A DNA stretch of 64,000 bases, taken from Oceanisphaera psychrotolerans (GTDB lineage: Bacteria; Pseudomonadota; Gammaproteobacteria; Enterobacterales; Aeromonadaceae). Positions 38,721-50,665 of the stretch are shown in pieces (the stretch's first letter is position 1; each line of letters starts with the position of its first letter). A model generated the notes under the pieces. The model ran no database searches, was not told the DNA's origin, and worked only from the letters and a program-made list of their open reading frames with translations. The DNA lies in NCBI RefSeq assembly GCF_001870485.1, contig NZ_MDKE01000066.1, positions 62,001 to 126,000 on the forward strand, given 5' to 3'. The position numbers were made by a program, and so were the translations under genes.

Positions 38721-38898
38721 CTTCGTCTCCTTCTCCTTAAGGAATGTTTAGGGTCAGACTTAGTTGACCATATTTTCAGATGTGGATAAATTTCGTAGGT
38801 TAACTCACATCCGTCATAACCTTCACAGAAAGTGCTTCACTTTACGAAGGGCAGAAGGTAACATCGATATGCATCGGTATTTTTAGGAGAAGTCAGAC
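38721..38898. promoter_or_regulatory. Divergent control region between the antiporter and HTH regulator
   Basis: The 178-base AT-rich gap drives two divergent genes and must hold both promoters. Several short imperfect repeats are visible (for example ATCGATATGCATCGGTAT near 38863-38880). No consensus operator can be named. Confidence 0.4.
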
Positions 38899-39669
38899 AT
38901 GGGGTTAGGTCAAAATTTAAAGTATCTTTGCTCTTTTCAGCATTCAATCGCGAGTGTATGCAGAGAAATATCCATTAACCGTCAACAGTTTAATCGTTAC
39001 TTACGGGGAGAGAACCACCCTCGCGGGTATAACTTAAGACGAATTTGTGACTACTTTAATGTAACGGAAGCTCAGCTAAAGCTTTCTCATAAAGAGTTCA
39101 AGGAAAGCTACAACTCTGACTCCCCTTCCGGCATTGAATATAACCCTGTAGACTCCGCATTAAAAACTTTAAATCAAAAAAGTGTTAGCCATCTTGAGAA
39201 ATACCTTGGGTATTACTACGAGTATTATTACTCAATGTCCTCTCCATCACATATATTACGCGGACTGATTTGCCTTAAAAGAACAGGTGACTCCGTATAC
39301 TACGAACGCTTTGAACGACTGATCGACAATAAAGAAAAAGGACAGACGAGTTATTGCCACTATAAGGGCTTAGCACTGTTTTTAAACGAACGAATATTCA
39401 TGGTGGACTACGAAAGCATCACCAATAATGAAATTGTAGAAATCATTCTCTTCCCTAGTTTCAAGCAGAGAGTGTCATTACTTGAAGGTACACTGATGGG
39501 TGTATCCGCCAATCCCTCCCGCCAACCACTCACGCGTCATATAGTATTGGAATACATTGGTTCGGATGTCAGCCTGAAAAGCAAGTTAAAAAGCTGCTAT
39601 CTATATTCACCAGATTCCGATCTTATTCCAGAAAGCATAAAGTCTCGATTGCCAGCGCCACTTGAATGA
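38899..39669 (+). CDS. Helix-turn-helix (XRE-like) transcriptional regulator
   Basis: This 256-residue protein has an N-terminal helix-turn-helix (about residues 15-55: SVCREISINRQQFNRYLRGENHP, with RRICDYFNV). A C-terminal domain of about 170 residues follows that I do not recognise and that probably binds a ligand. AGGAG precedes the ATG. It is divergent from the NhaC-type/asparaginase-like operon, the usual position of a local regulator. Codon use is AT-rich like its neighbours. Confidence 0.8.
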   Translation: MGLGQNLKYLCSFQHSIASVCREISINRQQFNRYLRGENHPRGYNLRRICDYFNVTEAQLKLSHKEFKESYNSDSPSGIEYNPVDSALKTLNQKSVSHLEKYLGYYYEYYYSMSSPSHILRGLICLKRTGDSVYYERFERLIDNKEKGQTSYCHYKGLALFLNERIFMVDYESITNNEIVEIILFPSFKQRVSLLEGTLMGVSANPSRQPLTRHIVLEYIGSDVSLKSKLKSCYLYSPDSDLIPESIKSRLPAPLE

Positions 39670-39758
39670 AAATAGAGTAGAAACACACGCATGACCAGTA
39701 CTAAAAACCTCTGGGCGCTTTCTGGAGTAGCAGGTAAAAGGTCCCATTGCCGGCTCAT

Positions 39759-40226
39759 TCAGCCGTCGACAATATTATGAGCAGGCAGACCACGCTCGAA
39801 GCTGGCCGTGAAGTAATGGTTGGCCGCGGCCACAAAATAACATACGGACCAGCTGTTGTTTATGTCCCCATCCAGCGGGATCTCTATGCTCATCAGTTCG
39901 AAATCATCCCGCCACCTCCCGGTGAACTTTTTCCCGGTCCACTGCTCGAAATCCGGCTCGAAGATCGGCCAGCACTGCCGAAACAGTTCGTCCAGGTCGG
40001 CCATTCTCTCTCGATAAAACTCGACCTGCCGCGAACCCGGGCCAGCCAACCCCGCATGGATCAGTACCGATATCGGCTCCTTGACCCCATCCACCGACTG
40101 CTCACATTCCCAGTAGTCATCAGGCTCAGGTGTAGCACCGCCCATAAACACCATTCTGCCGAAGAATGCATGATGCCGTTCAACCGGCGGCTGGCCGAAC
40201 AGCCACTCCTTTAGCTTGCTCAACAT
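39759..40226 (-). CDS. Hypothetical protein of unknown family
   Basis: This 155-residue soluble protein starts MLSKLKEWLFG and is rich in aromatic and acidic residues (DDYWECEQSVDG, EPDFEQWTGKKF). AAGGAT lies upstream of the ATG. The minus frame is preferred over the overlapping plus-strand frame because it has a ribosome site and normal composition. It could be an immunity-like or DUF protein. No function can be assigned. Confidence 0.6.
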   Translation of the reverse strand: MLSKLKEWLFGQPPVERHHAFFGRMVFMGGATPEPDDYWECEQSVDGVKEPISVLIHAGLAGPGSRQVEFYRERMADLDELFRQCWPIFEPDFEQWTGKKFTGRWRDDFELMSIEIPLDGDINNSWSVCYFVAAANHYFTASFERGLPAHNIVDG

Positions 40227-40296
40227 CGTTGGACAATCCTTGTCTGTTTACGAATGAAAAATATAAGGCCTGACTTCTTTATTCACCAACCAAACA

Positions 40297-40322
40297 AAAG
40301 GCCCGTAACAACGGGCCCTTTG
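40297..40322 (-). terminator. Rho-independent terminator of the TM2 gene
   Basis: GGCCCGT (40300-40306) and ACGGGCC (40311-40317) pair around AACA. On the minus strand the stem is followed by TTTTG. It is 27 bases past the TM2 gene stop. Confidence 0.8.
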
Positions 40323-40348
40323 TTCAAACGGATCTGCAGTGACAAACA

Positions 40349-40750
40349 TCAGCCGAAGCGGCGTGATTTACGGTTAACTTCGTCAATCTGGTCGTTAAGA
40401 GTCCAGTAGTCGTACAGATAACCGATCAGGAAGAGGCCGCCGGTAAAGAACCAGATGATGGCGGTGACCCACTTGCCCATGTACAGGCGGTGAATGCCGA
40501 AGATGCCGAGAAAGGTCATCAGGATCCAGGTCAGGTTATAGTCGGTGGGGCCGTTGGTATAGCGTTGATCCGCGCCCCGGTCCATGGACGGGATCAGGAA
40601 CAGATCCACTATCCAGCCGATGAAAAACAGGCCCAGGGTAAAGAAGTAGATGGTGCCGCTGATGGGACGACCGTAATAAAACCGGTGTGCGCCCATAAAG
40701 CCGAAAATCCACAGGATGTAACCGATTACCTTACTGTGTGTGTTGTTCAC
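40349..40750 (-). CDS. TM2-domain membrane protein
   Basis: The 133-residue protein has two TM2 units: GAHRFYYGRPISG with TLGLFFIGWIVDLF, and GIHRLYMGKWVTA with TGGLFLIGYLYDYW. Each is a short helix, turn and second helix. The start is a GTG with AGGCG upstream. TM2 proteins are common and poorly characterised. A terminator follows. Confidence 0.88.
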   Translation of the reverse strand: MNNTHSKVIGYILWIFGFMGAHRFYYGRPISGTIYFFTLGLFFIGWIVDLFLIPSMDRGADQRYTNGPTDYNLTWILMTFLGIFGIHRLYMGKWVTAIIWFFTGGLFLIGYLYDYWTLNDQIDEVNRKSRRFG

Positions 40751-40888
40751 CGTCGCCTAGCCCCCAGAGCCATGATCACCAAAGTCACAATGTTAGCCGT
40801 TGCCAACCGTGATCGCCATGCCCCTATGGCCGCAGGCGACCCGGCTCGTCGTTTTGTACATCATACCTGCCCGCATCCAGCATCAGTT

Positions 40889-41018
40889 GTACATGGCCCC
40901 CCGCCTGCGCGGGGGTGACGGCATTAACACTGAGATGGTGCAGAAGATAAGCACAGGAATAACAGAGCATTAGCAGACAACGGTTTGGTGGTCGCCCCTG
41001 CGAAGGCAGGGGCCCATG
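40889..41018. repeat. Pair of REP-like inverted elements downstream of thiH
   Basis: Two hairpins are present: CCCCCGC-ctgc-GCGGGGG (40897-40914) and GCCCCTGC-gaag-GCAGGGGC (40994-41013). Their outer sequences (GTCACCCC... and GTCGCCCC..., each ending in CCATG) match when one is reversed, so they are an inverted REP-type pair. The element may stabilise thi mRNA or act as a terminator. Confidence 0.6.
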
Positions 41019-41042
41019 TTGCCAGCCGTCGGGTCAGGCTTC

Positions 41043-42164
41043 TTACCGGCTGGCGGAGTAGCTGTTGTCCCAGTCTTTCCATACCGGTTGCAGGCCGGTG
41101 GCGGCAATGGCTTTGGCCACCTCGGCCGGGCTGCGATCGTCGTCGATTTCGAACTGCTCCAGCTCTTCCTTCACGTTGTCCACATAGCCACCGGGCTGGG
41201 TCTTGGAGCCGGCGCTGATGCTGGTTACCCCCAGCGGGATCACCTTGTCGCGGAACTCCCGGGCCTCGCGAGTCGACAGACTCAGCTCCAGCTCGCCGTC
41301 GAACAGCCGGTAGGCGCAGATCAGCTGCACCAGCTGGCGGTCGGTCATCACCGACTTGGGCTGCAGGCCGCCGGTACAGGGCCGCAGCCGCGGGAACGAC
41401 ACCGAGTAGCGGGTCTGCCAGTAATGCTTTTGCAGATAGCGCAGGTGCGCCGCCACATAGAAGCTGTCGGCGCGCCAGTCCTCCAGCCCGAACAGGGCGC
41501 CCAGGCCAATCTTGTCGATGCCGGCCTTGCCCAGCCGATCCGGGGTTTCCAGCCGCCAGCGAAAGTCCTTCTTCTTGCCGCGGATATGGTGCTCGTCGTA
41601 GGTCAGGTGCTGATAGGTCTCCTGATAGACCATGACGCTGTCCAGGCCAAATGTGCGCAGCTCGGCGTATTCGGCTTCCGACAGCGGCTGCACTTCCATC
41701 ATCACATAGCTGAAGTGGCGCTTGATGATCGGCAGCATCTGCTTGAAGTAGTCCAACCCCACCTTGCCCTCGTGCTCGCCGGTCACCAGCAGCACGGTAT
41801 CGAAGCCCATGGCCTTGATCGCCAGGCATTCCTGCTCGATCTCTTCGGCACTCAGGGTCTTGCGCTTGAGCCGGTTGCTCATCGAAAAACCGCAATAGGT
41901 GCAGTCGTTGGCACACAGATTGGACAGATACAGCGGGATATAGAAGCCGACCGTATTGCCGAAACGCTGCCGGGTCAGCCGGTATGACTGCTGGGCCATC
42001 TGCTCCAGATAGGGCTCGGCGGCGGGTGAAATCAGCGCCATGAAGTCCTGCAGATCCCGCTTCGGTTTGGCCAGCGCCCGCTCCACATCCCGCGCCTGCT
42101 TGCCGTAGATGCTCATCTTGATGTCATCCCAGTCCATGGATGACCAGACCTCGAAGAAACTCAT
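41043..42164 (-). CDS. thiH: 2-iminoacetate synthase ThiH
   Basis: This 373-residue radical SAM enzyme has the cluster motif CANDCTYC at about residue 84 ([14 protein letters not shown]). It cleaves tyrosine to dehydroglycine for thiazole assembly with ThiG. Its ATG overlaps the thiG stop by four bases. It is the last gene of the thiamine operon. Confidence 0.96.
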   Translation of the reverse strand: MSFFEVWSSMDWDDIKMSIYGKQARDVERALAKPKRDLQDFMALISPAAEPYLEQMAQQSYRLTRQRFGNTVGFYIPLYLSNLCANDCTYCGFSMSNRLKRKTLSAEEIEQECLAIKAMGFDTVLLVTGEHEGKVGLDYFKQMLPIIKRHFSYVMMEVQPLSEAEYAELRTFGLDSVMVYQETYQHLTYDEHHIRGKKKDFRWRLETPDRLGKAGIDKIGLGALFGLEDWRADSFYVAAHLRYLQKHYWQTRYSVSFPRLRPCTGGLQPKSVMTDRQLVQLICAYRLFDGELELSLSTREAREFRDKVIPLGVTSISAGSKTQPGGYVDNVKEELEQFEIDDDRSPAEVAKAIAATGLQPVWKDWDNSYSASR

Positions 42165-42931
42165 AGGGTCTCCAGAAAGGCTGTCAGCGGGCTCGATGCC
42201 TGGGCCTGCCGGCTCTGACCGGCCAGTCCGGCTTCATAGGCCATACGACCGGCGATCACCGCCTGGCGGAAGGCGTCGCCCATGGCCACCGGATCGCCGG
42301 CCACGGCGATGGCGGTGTTCACCAGCACGGCGTCGGCACCCAGCTCCATGGCGTAGGCGGCGTGGCTGGGGGCACCGATACCCGCGTCCACCACCACCGG
42401 CACATTGGACTGTTCGATGATGATCTCGAGGAAGTCATGGGTCACCAGACCCTTGTTGGATCCGATGGGGGCGCCCAGCGGCATCACCGCCGCACAACCC
42501 GCCTCTTCCAGCCGTTTGCACAGCACCGGATCGGCACCGCAGTAGGGCAGCACGATGAAGCCGTCCTTCACCAGCAGCTCGGCGGCCTTGAGGGTTTCGA
42601 TGGGATCGGGCAGCAGATACTTGGGGTCCGGGTGAATTTCCAGCTTCAGCCAGCGGGTGCCCAGTGCCTCCCGCGCCAGCCGCGCAGCAAACAGTGCCTC
42701 TTCGGCGTTTCTGGCGCCCGAGGTGTTGGGCAGCAGGTTCACGCCCAGCTCCAGCAACGGCGGCAGTATGTCGTCGCTGTGGTTTTTCAGATCCACCCGT
42801 TTCAGCGCCATGGTCACCAGCTCGGTGCCGCTGGACACAAAGGCGTCTTTCATCTGCCGGCCGTTGGCAAACTTGCCGGTGCCGGTAAAGAGACGGGAAT
42901 GAAAGGTCTTGTCGGCGATGGTCAAACTCAT
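42161..42931 (-). CDS. thiG: Thiazole synthase ThiG
   Basis: This 256-residue TIM-barrel protein has the catalytic Lys in [10 protein letters not shown] (LKLEI) and phosphate-binding loops [14 protein letters not shown] and AVLVNTAIA. It forms the thiazole phosphate from 1-deoxyxylulose phosphate, dehydroglycine and ThiS thiocarboxylate. It starts one base after thiS. Confidence 0.96.
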   Translation of the reverse strand: MSLTIADKTFHSRLFTGTGKFANGRQMKDAFVSSGTELVTMALKRVDLKNHSDDILPPLLELGVNLLPNTSGARNAEEALFAARLAREALGTRWLKLEIHPDPKYLLPDPIETLKAAELLVKDGFIVLPYCGADPVLCKRLEEAGCAAVMPLGAPIGSNKGLVTHDFLEIIIEQSNVPVVVDAGIGAPSHAAYAMELGADAVLVNTAIAVAGDPVAMGDAFRQAVIAGRMAYEAGLAGQSRQAQASSPLTAFLETL

Positions 42932-42932
42932 G

Positions 42933-43133
42933 TCAGCCTCCGGCTATGGCGTGGAACAGGGTGATGTTGTCGTTGGGGGTCAGTTGTTGCTCGCCCCACT
43001 GACTGCGGGCCACCACCTGCTGGTTGAGGGCCACCGCCACACCGGGTTTGTCTTGCTCAAGCTCAACCAGCAACTGGCCCAGGGTAGTGCCCTCGGCCAG
43101 ATCCAGTGCTTCGTCGTTCAGTACTACTCGCAT
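42933..43133 (-). CDS. thiS: Sulfur-carrier protein ThiS
   Basis: This 66-residue ubiquitin-like protein ends in the required Gly-Gly (HAIAGG), which is adenylated by ThiF. The ATG at 43133 lies inside the end of thiF (10-base overlap). [13 protein letters not shown] is a typical ThiS segment. Confidence 0.94.
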   Translation of the reverse strand: MRVVLNDEALDLAEGTTLGQLLVELEQDKPGVAVALNQQVVARSQWGEQQLTPNDNITLFHAIAGG

Positions 43134-43891
43134 TCTTTCTCTCTCCCCTTGGGTCCACATACCGGACAGGCCGGATCTTTCGGCACCTTGAGGCCGTGCC
43201 AGCGATGCACCCTGGCGTCGAACAGCTTGAGTTCACCCCAGGGCACGGTGCCGGTGCCGGTAAAAAACTTGATGGCTTCCAGCGCCTGCAGCATGCCGAT
43301 GGTGCCCACCACGGGCCCGATGACCCCGGAGTTGCTGCAGTTGAGGCGTTCGCCGATGTCGGGCTCATAAAGACAGCGGTAACAGCCATGGTCACGGGCC
43401 GGGTCCAGCGCCAGCAACTGGCCCTCGAAGCGAATGGCGGCGCCCACCAGCAACGGCTTGCCCCAGGCGTAACAGGCGGCGTTGATGGCCTGGCGGACCG
43501 ACATGTTGTCGGTGCAGTCCAGCACCAGATCCACCTCGGCCACAAAGTCGCCCAGACTCTGTTCGTCCAGCTGCTGGTTGATAGCGATTACTTCGATGTC
43601 GGGATTCAGCGCCAATAACTTTTCCCGCGCCGTTTCCGCCTTGCTGTGCTGTAGGCTGTTCATGTCGTACAGGGTCTGGCGCTGCAGGTTGCTGACCTCG
43701 ATTTGATCGAAGTCGGCCAGCCACAGGGTGCCGACCCCGGCCGCCGCCAGGTACTGCACGGCGGGTGAGCCCAGGCCACCCAGGCCGACCACCAGCACAG
43801 AGGCGTGCTTCAGCTTCAGCTGGCCTTCTTCACCTACCTCTTCCAGCAACAGGTGCCGGCTGTAACGCATGAATTCGCTGTCGCTGAGCAT
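43124..43891 (-). CDS. thiF: ThiS adenylyltransferase ThiF
   Basis: This 255-residue E1-like enzyme has the ATP loop VVGLGGLGSPAVQYL, the DNLQRQ-like segment SNLQRQTLYD and two zinc-binding cysteine pairs (CYRC, CPVC). It adenylates the ThiS C-terminus before sulfur transfer. It lies one base after thiDE and overlaps thiS. Confidence 0.94.
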   Translation of the reverse strand: MLSDSEFMRYSRHLLLEEVGEEGQLKLKHASVLVVGLGGLGSPAVQYLAAAGVGTLWLADFDQIEVSNLQRQTLYDMNSLQHSKAETAREKLLALNPDIEVIAINQQLDEQSLGDFVAEVDLVLDCTDNMSVRQAINAACYAWGKPLLVGAAIRFEGQLLALDPARDHGCYRCLYEPDIGERLNCSNSGVIGPVVGTIGMLQALEAIKFFTGTGTVPWGELKLFDARVHRWHGLKVPKDPACPVCGPKGREKECE

Positions 43892-43892
43892 C

Positions 43893-45406
43893 CTACCCCT
43901 CCACCATGTTCAGCAGCTCGCGGATGGCGGCGTCCGGATCGGCCGCCTCGGTAATGGCGGTCACCAGGGCAATGCTGCCGACCCCGGTCTGGGCCACCAG
44001 CGGCACCCGCTCCTTGCTGATGCCACCGATGGCCACCAGCGGAAACTCCGCCTTCATCAGCGCCACATAGCGGTGCAGTCGCGCCAGCCCCTGGGGACGG
44101 GACGGCATGTCCTTGGTCCTGGTGGGGAAGATATGCCCCAGTGCCAGATAGGAGGGCTTGAGCTCCCGGGCGCGCAGCATTTCGTAATAACCGTGGGTCG
44201 ACAGCCCCAGCTTGAGGCCGGCGGCGCGAATGGCCTCCAGATCCGCCACTTCGATGTCTTCCTGACCCAGGTGCACGCCATAGGCGCCATGCCGGATGGC
44301 CAGCCGCCAGTAGTCGTTGATGAACAGGCGGGCGTTGAAACGCCGACCCAGCTCGACTGCGGCCTTGATGTCGGCTTCCACCTCGGCGTCGGTCTTGTCC
44401 TTGATGCGCAGCTGCAGGGTGCGCACGCCCTTATCCAGCAGGCGCTCCAGCCAGGCGACCGACGTCACTACCGGATAAAGCCCCAGCTTGAAGGTGTCCA
44501 TGGGCGCAAACTCGCCCTGGATGCTGGGGCCGCTAATACCCAGCTGTTCGGCCAGGGCGCTGCCCGGCATCACCACGGTAGGGAAGTCATCCAGATTGGT
44601 CGGCCAGCCCAGATGGGCCACCGGGCCGGCGCCGGCACCGATGGCCTCGGCGCCCTTCAGCCCCTGATTGACGTAGGCCTTGGCCAGCACCAGCGCATCT
44701 TCTATCGGGTAGTCCTGCGCCACCGCGGTGGCGATGGCGGAAGACAGGGTACAACCGGTGCCGTGACCGTGGCGGGTTTCAATCCGCGGACTGGCCAGCC
44801 AGATTTCGCGCTCGCCGTCGGTATAGAAGTCGATGGCCTGCTCGCCGGCCCAGTCCAGGTGGCCGCCCTTCACCAGCACGGCACGCGCGCCCATTTCCAG
44901 CAGGGCGGCAGCACCGGCACGCACATTGGAGGCGGAGTCGGGCGCGATGCCCGACAGCGCTTCCAGCTCCAGCGCGTTGGGGGTGATCAGGTCCACCTCG
45001 GGCAACAGGTGCTGCTTCAGTGCCGGCAGCAGGTTGGCTTCGGCCATGGCCTGGCCGGTGCTGGCAATAGCCACCGGGTCCAGCACCACGAAGGGCTGCC
45101 ACTGGCGGCGATATTCACGCAGATAACGCGCCAGCACCTCGGCCCGCAGGCCGCCGGGCAGCAGACCTATCTTGATGGCGTTGGCCTGCATGTCGGTCGC
45201 CAGTGACACCAGCTGACTGGTGAAGGCCTGCATCAGCACCGGCTCCACCATCGACACCGCCACCGAGTTCTGGGCGGTAATGGCAGAGATCACCGAGCAG
45301 CCGTGGCCGCCCAGTCCCTGAATGGTGTGCAAATCCGCCTGAATACCGGCACCGCCGCCCGAGTCGGAACCGGCTATGGTCCAGACGATGGGTCTTGTCA
45401 TAGACA

Positions 45407-45407
<1 letters not shown>
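43893..45407 (-). CDS. thiDE: Bifunctional HMP-P kinase / thiamine-phosphate synthase (ThiD-ThiE fusion)
   Basis: This 504-residue protein joins two enzymes. Residues 1-260 are ThiD ([29 protein letters not shown]). Residues from about 300 are ThiE ([39 protein letters not shown]). It phosphorylates HMP-P and condenses HMP-PP with thiazole phosphate. Its ATG overlaps the thiC stop by one base (TAATG). Confidence 0.93.
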
Positions 45408-47364
<1,957 letters not shown>

Positions 47365-47461
47365 AGCAATCTCACTTTGAATCCATTAAGGGTGAAAATG
47401 CTTGTCAGGAGTGTTTTTAAGAAAGAACCGGGCAGAAAGAAGAGGGATTGGCGCCAGGTTC

Positions 47462-47552
47462 TCACTTGTTTCCCTTCGCAGGTATTAGCCTGATCAGGTT
47501 CAACGGATCCCGCTTTCGCGGTCTCAGCTCATACAGAGCACTCCGACAAGAT
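47462..47552 (-). promoter_or_regulatory. TPP riboswitch (THI element)
   Basis: Reading on the minus strand, the region carries the conserved THI blocks in order: GGAGTGCTC, GCTGAGA, GGATCC, GAACCTGATC, GGCTAATACCTGCG and AGGGAA. It is about 100 bases upstream of thiC. It would shut off the operon when thiamine pyrophosphate is plentiful. Confidence 0.95.
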
Positions 47553-47810
47553 GGGGGCCAGTATACCCAGAGCCAACTCGCAAAAGCAAAGCCATTGCTC
47601 AGCATTCAGGCTATAAAAAATTAACCGTTTGGATACATTTCGGCATTGGACTCACTGGCTGTTTTGCCCGAGCGCAAAAAAGGGAAAGGGACGGCGGGTC
47701 TGAAGGGCCAGACTCACGCTACTCCACAGGCATGGCTGGTACCAAGGTTTCCTTGGCATACGGGGGGTAAATCCGTATAGTCAGGCGCATATTTCGACAG
47801 GTCTTTACTT

Positions 47811-49777
47811 ATGTTTCAAAACAACCCCCTGCTGGCCCAGCTCAAGCAACAGATCCGCGAGACCCTTCCCATCAAGGAAGGGGTAGTCAAAGGCACCTCC
47901 AAAGGTTTTGGCTTTCTTGAAGTAAGCGAAAAAGAAAGCTTCTTCATTCCGCCGCCGCACATGAAAAAAGTGATGCATGGCGACCGCATTACCGCGGTGT
48001 TGCGCTCCGAAAACGAGAAAGAGCTGGTTGAGCCCGAGACCCTGCTCGAAGCCGGTGTGACCCGCTTTGTCGCCCGGGTGAAGTGGTTCCGCGATCGGCT
48101 CAATATCGTGCCCGATCATCCGTTGATGAAGGATGCCATCAAGGCACGCGCCATCAAGGGGTTGGATGAAAAAAGCCTGAAAGAAGGTGACTGGGTGCTG
48201 GGCGAACTGACCCACCACGCCCTGAAAGACAACAAGGGTTTTTTCGCAAGCGTGGTGGAAGTGATCGCCGGCGTCGACGATCCCATCGCCCCCTGGTGGG
48301 TGGTGCTGGCCCGCAACAAACTGGCCAACCAGGCACCGGAAGACCGGGAAGAGTGGCAGACGCTGGAAGAGCCTCTGCCGCGCCAGGATCTTACCGAAGT
48401 GCCCTTCTTCACCATCGACGGCGAGTCCACCCTGGATATGGATGATGCCTGAGCGTGAAGAAGCTGGATAACGGCTGGGAACTGACCGTGGCCATCGCCG
48501 ATCCGACCGCCTATGTGGCCCACGACAGCGAAATGGATCGGGTCGCCGCCGAGCGTGCCTTTACCGTGTATCTGCCCGGCCGCAACATCCCCATGCTGCC
48601 CCGCACCCTGGCCGACGAACTCTGTTCGCTGCAGGAAGGGGTAGAGCGTCCGGCCCTGTGCGCCCGCCTGCTGATCGACTTCGACGGCAAGGTCAACGGC
48701 AAGGCCGAATTCTTCGCCGCCCGCATTCGCTCCCAGGCCCGCTTAAGCTACGATCAGGTCTCCGACTGGGTCGAAGGCACTGGCGACTGGCAGCCCGGCA
48801 GCGACGTCATTGCCGAGCAGCTGCGTGAGCTGACCGCCCTGACCCATGCCCGCAGCGCCTGGCGCAGCGAGCATGCCATCGTGTTCAAGGACAGACCCGA
48901 TTATCGCTTTGCCCTGGACGACGACAGCAACGTGGTGGCCATTCTGCTCGATCACCGTCGCATCGCCAACCAGATGGTGGAAGAGGCGATGATCGCCGCC
49001 AACCTGGCCTGTGGTAACTGGCTGACCGAGCATGCCGGCACCGGTATCTTCAACGTCCATGCCGGCTTTGACAGCGAAAAAATGGAACAACTGGTCGAGC
49101 TGCTGCAGGCTCACGACGCTCCCATTGATCCGGAAAACCTGTCCAGCCTGGAGGGCTTCTGTGCCCTGCGCCGCTGGCTCGACGCCCGCGACACCACCTA
49201 TCTGGACAGCCGCACCCGGCGTTATCAGTCGTTCGCCGCCATGAGCGCCACCCCGGGCGAACACTTTGGCCTGGGCCTGACCGCCTACGCCACCTGGACT
49301 TCGCCCATTCGTAAATACGGCGACATCATCAACCACCGTCTGATCAAGGCCATCCTCGCCGAGCAGGCGCATGAAGTTCATGCGCCGACGCCAGAGCTGG
49401 CTCAGCATCTGTCCGAGCAGCGCCGCATGCACCGCCGGGCCGAGCGCGATATCGCCGACTGGCTGTATGTGCGTTACCTGCAGCCGGCCGTGGCCGAAGG
49501 CAAGGTATTCGATGCCGAAGTGATCGATATCGGTCGCGGTGGCGTCAAGCTGCGCCTGCAGGAAAACGGCGCCGTGGCCTTCATGCCCTCTTCCCTGATC
49601 CTCGCCAACCGGGATCGGCTGGAGTGCAGCTGGGACGACGGCCGGGTCTACCTGGACAAGGCCCCGCTGTACGAACTGGGTCAGGCGGTACAGGTGATCC
49701 TGACCGAGGCCGTTGAAGACACCCGCTCCCTGATCGCCAAACCGGCACAGCCGATTTCACCGGCCGCCCCGCAATAA
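47811..49777 (+). CDS. rnb: Exoribonuclease II, frameshifted as sequenced
   Basis: Repair gives about 655 residues (Escherichia coli RNase II 644). The first part holds the cold-shock-like N-terminal domains and ends at the catalytic [12 protein letters not shown]. The second begins [20 protein letters not shown] and includes the RNB core ([29 protein letters not shown]) and a C-terminal S1 domain. A TGA at 48450-48452 separates them; one extra C or G near 48448 joins DMDD(A/G)LSVKKL. The enzyme degrades single-stranded RNA 3' to 5'. Confidence 0.93.
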
Positions 49778-49804
49778 GCCGGTTGAAGTAAACAAGCCGA
49801 CGTA

Positions 49805-49834
49805 AAAGGGCCTGCAAATGCAGGCCCTTTTTGT
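49805..49834 (+). terminator. Rho-independent terminator of rnb
   Basis: AAAGGGCCTGC (49805-49815) and GCAGGCCCTTT (49820-49830) pair around AAAT and are followed by TTG. It lies about 28 bases past the rnb stop, and it can also act on the convergent pcaD transcript. Confidence 0.88.
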
Positions 49835-49852
49835 TGGCTTTGGTTTCAGTCA

Positions 49853-50635
49853 TCAGCCAAGGTGTTTCAGCAGCAGCTCGGCAAGCCGCACCGGCGCTTC
49901 CACCGAGGGCACATGGCCCACTTTATCCAGGATCACCGGCTCGCCGGCATCGGCGCAGCATGCCAGGTGTTCCAGCGACTCGGGCGGAGTGGCCACGTCG
50001 TCACTGCCGCCCAGCAGCAGCAGGGGCACATCGTGATCCTGCAATTGATCGCTGAAGTTGGCATCGCCCAGCATTTCGCACAACAGGGCGTAACTGTTGG
50101 CATCACCCCGGCCCATGATGGTGTTCCAGCCCTTGAGCAGAGCCGGCTGGGCCAGGCAGGCGGCCGGGCCAAACCAGCGCGGCACTATGTCTATCGCCAT
50201 GGTGGCCAGGCCTCGCTCCCGCACTGCGGCGGCACGGGTTTGCCAGGCATCACGAGTGCCGATGACGGCGCCGGTGTTGGTCAGGGTGGCGGACAGCAGG
50301 CGGTCGGCGTGCTGGATCAGCAATTGCTGACCGATGACGCCACCAATGGAGGTGCCGGCAAAGTGGAAACGCCCGGCACCGGCCACCTCGGCCAGAGCCA
50401 GGACTTCCGCCGCCAGGTCGGCGGGGGTAATGCGCTCGCCGTTCCAGGCGGCACTGCTGCCATGGCCGGGCAGGTCCCAGGTCAACACCCGATAACGGGG
50501 CAACAGGGCAGGCAGCAGGTCATCCCACACCGCCTGACTCATGCCCAGCGGATGGGCCAGCACCACCAGCGGCAACGCCGGATCGCCCTGCAGCCGGTAG
50601 CCAACGGCGCGACCGTTAATTTCCAGAAAAGACAT
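49853..50635 (-). CDS. pcaD: 3-oxoadipate enol-lactonase PcaD
   Basis: This 260-residue alpha/beta hydrolase has the nucleophile elbow GTSIGG, the oxyanion stretch VVLAHPLGMSQAVWDDLL and a C-terminal His in DKVGHVPSVEAP. It opens 3-oxoadipate enol-lactone to 3-oxoadipate. It is the last gene of pcaIJFD, 30 bases after pcaF. Confidence 0.92.
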   Translation of the reverse strand: MSFLEINGRAVGYRLQGDPALPLVVLAHPLGMSQAVWDDLLPALLPRYRVLTWDLPGHGSSAAWNGERITPADLAAEVLALAEVAGAGRFHFAGTSIGGVIGQQLLIQHADRLLSATLTNTGAVIGTRDAWQTRAAAVRERGLATMAIDIVPRWFGPAACLAQPALLKGWNTIMGRGDANSYALLCEMLGDANFSDQLQDHDVPLLLLGGSDDVATPPESLEHLACCADAGEPVILDKVGHVPSVEAPVRLAELLLKHLG

Positions 50636-50665
50636 TCAGCCTCCGCATAGTTAGGGCTCTGGCTC

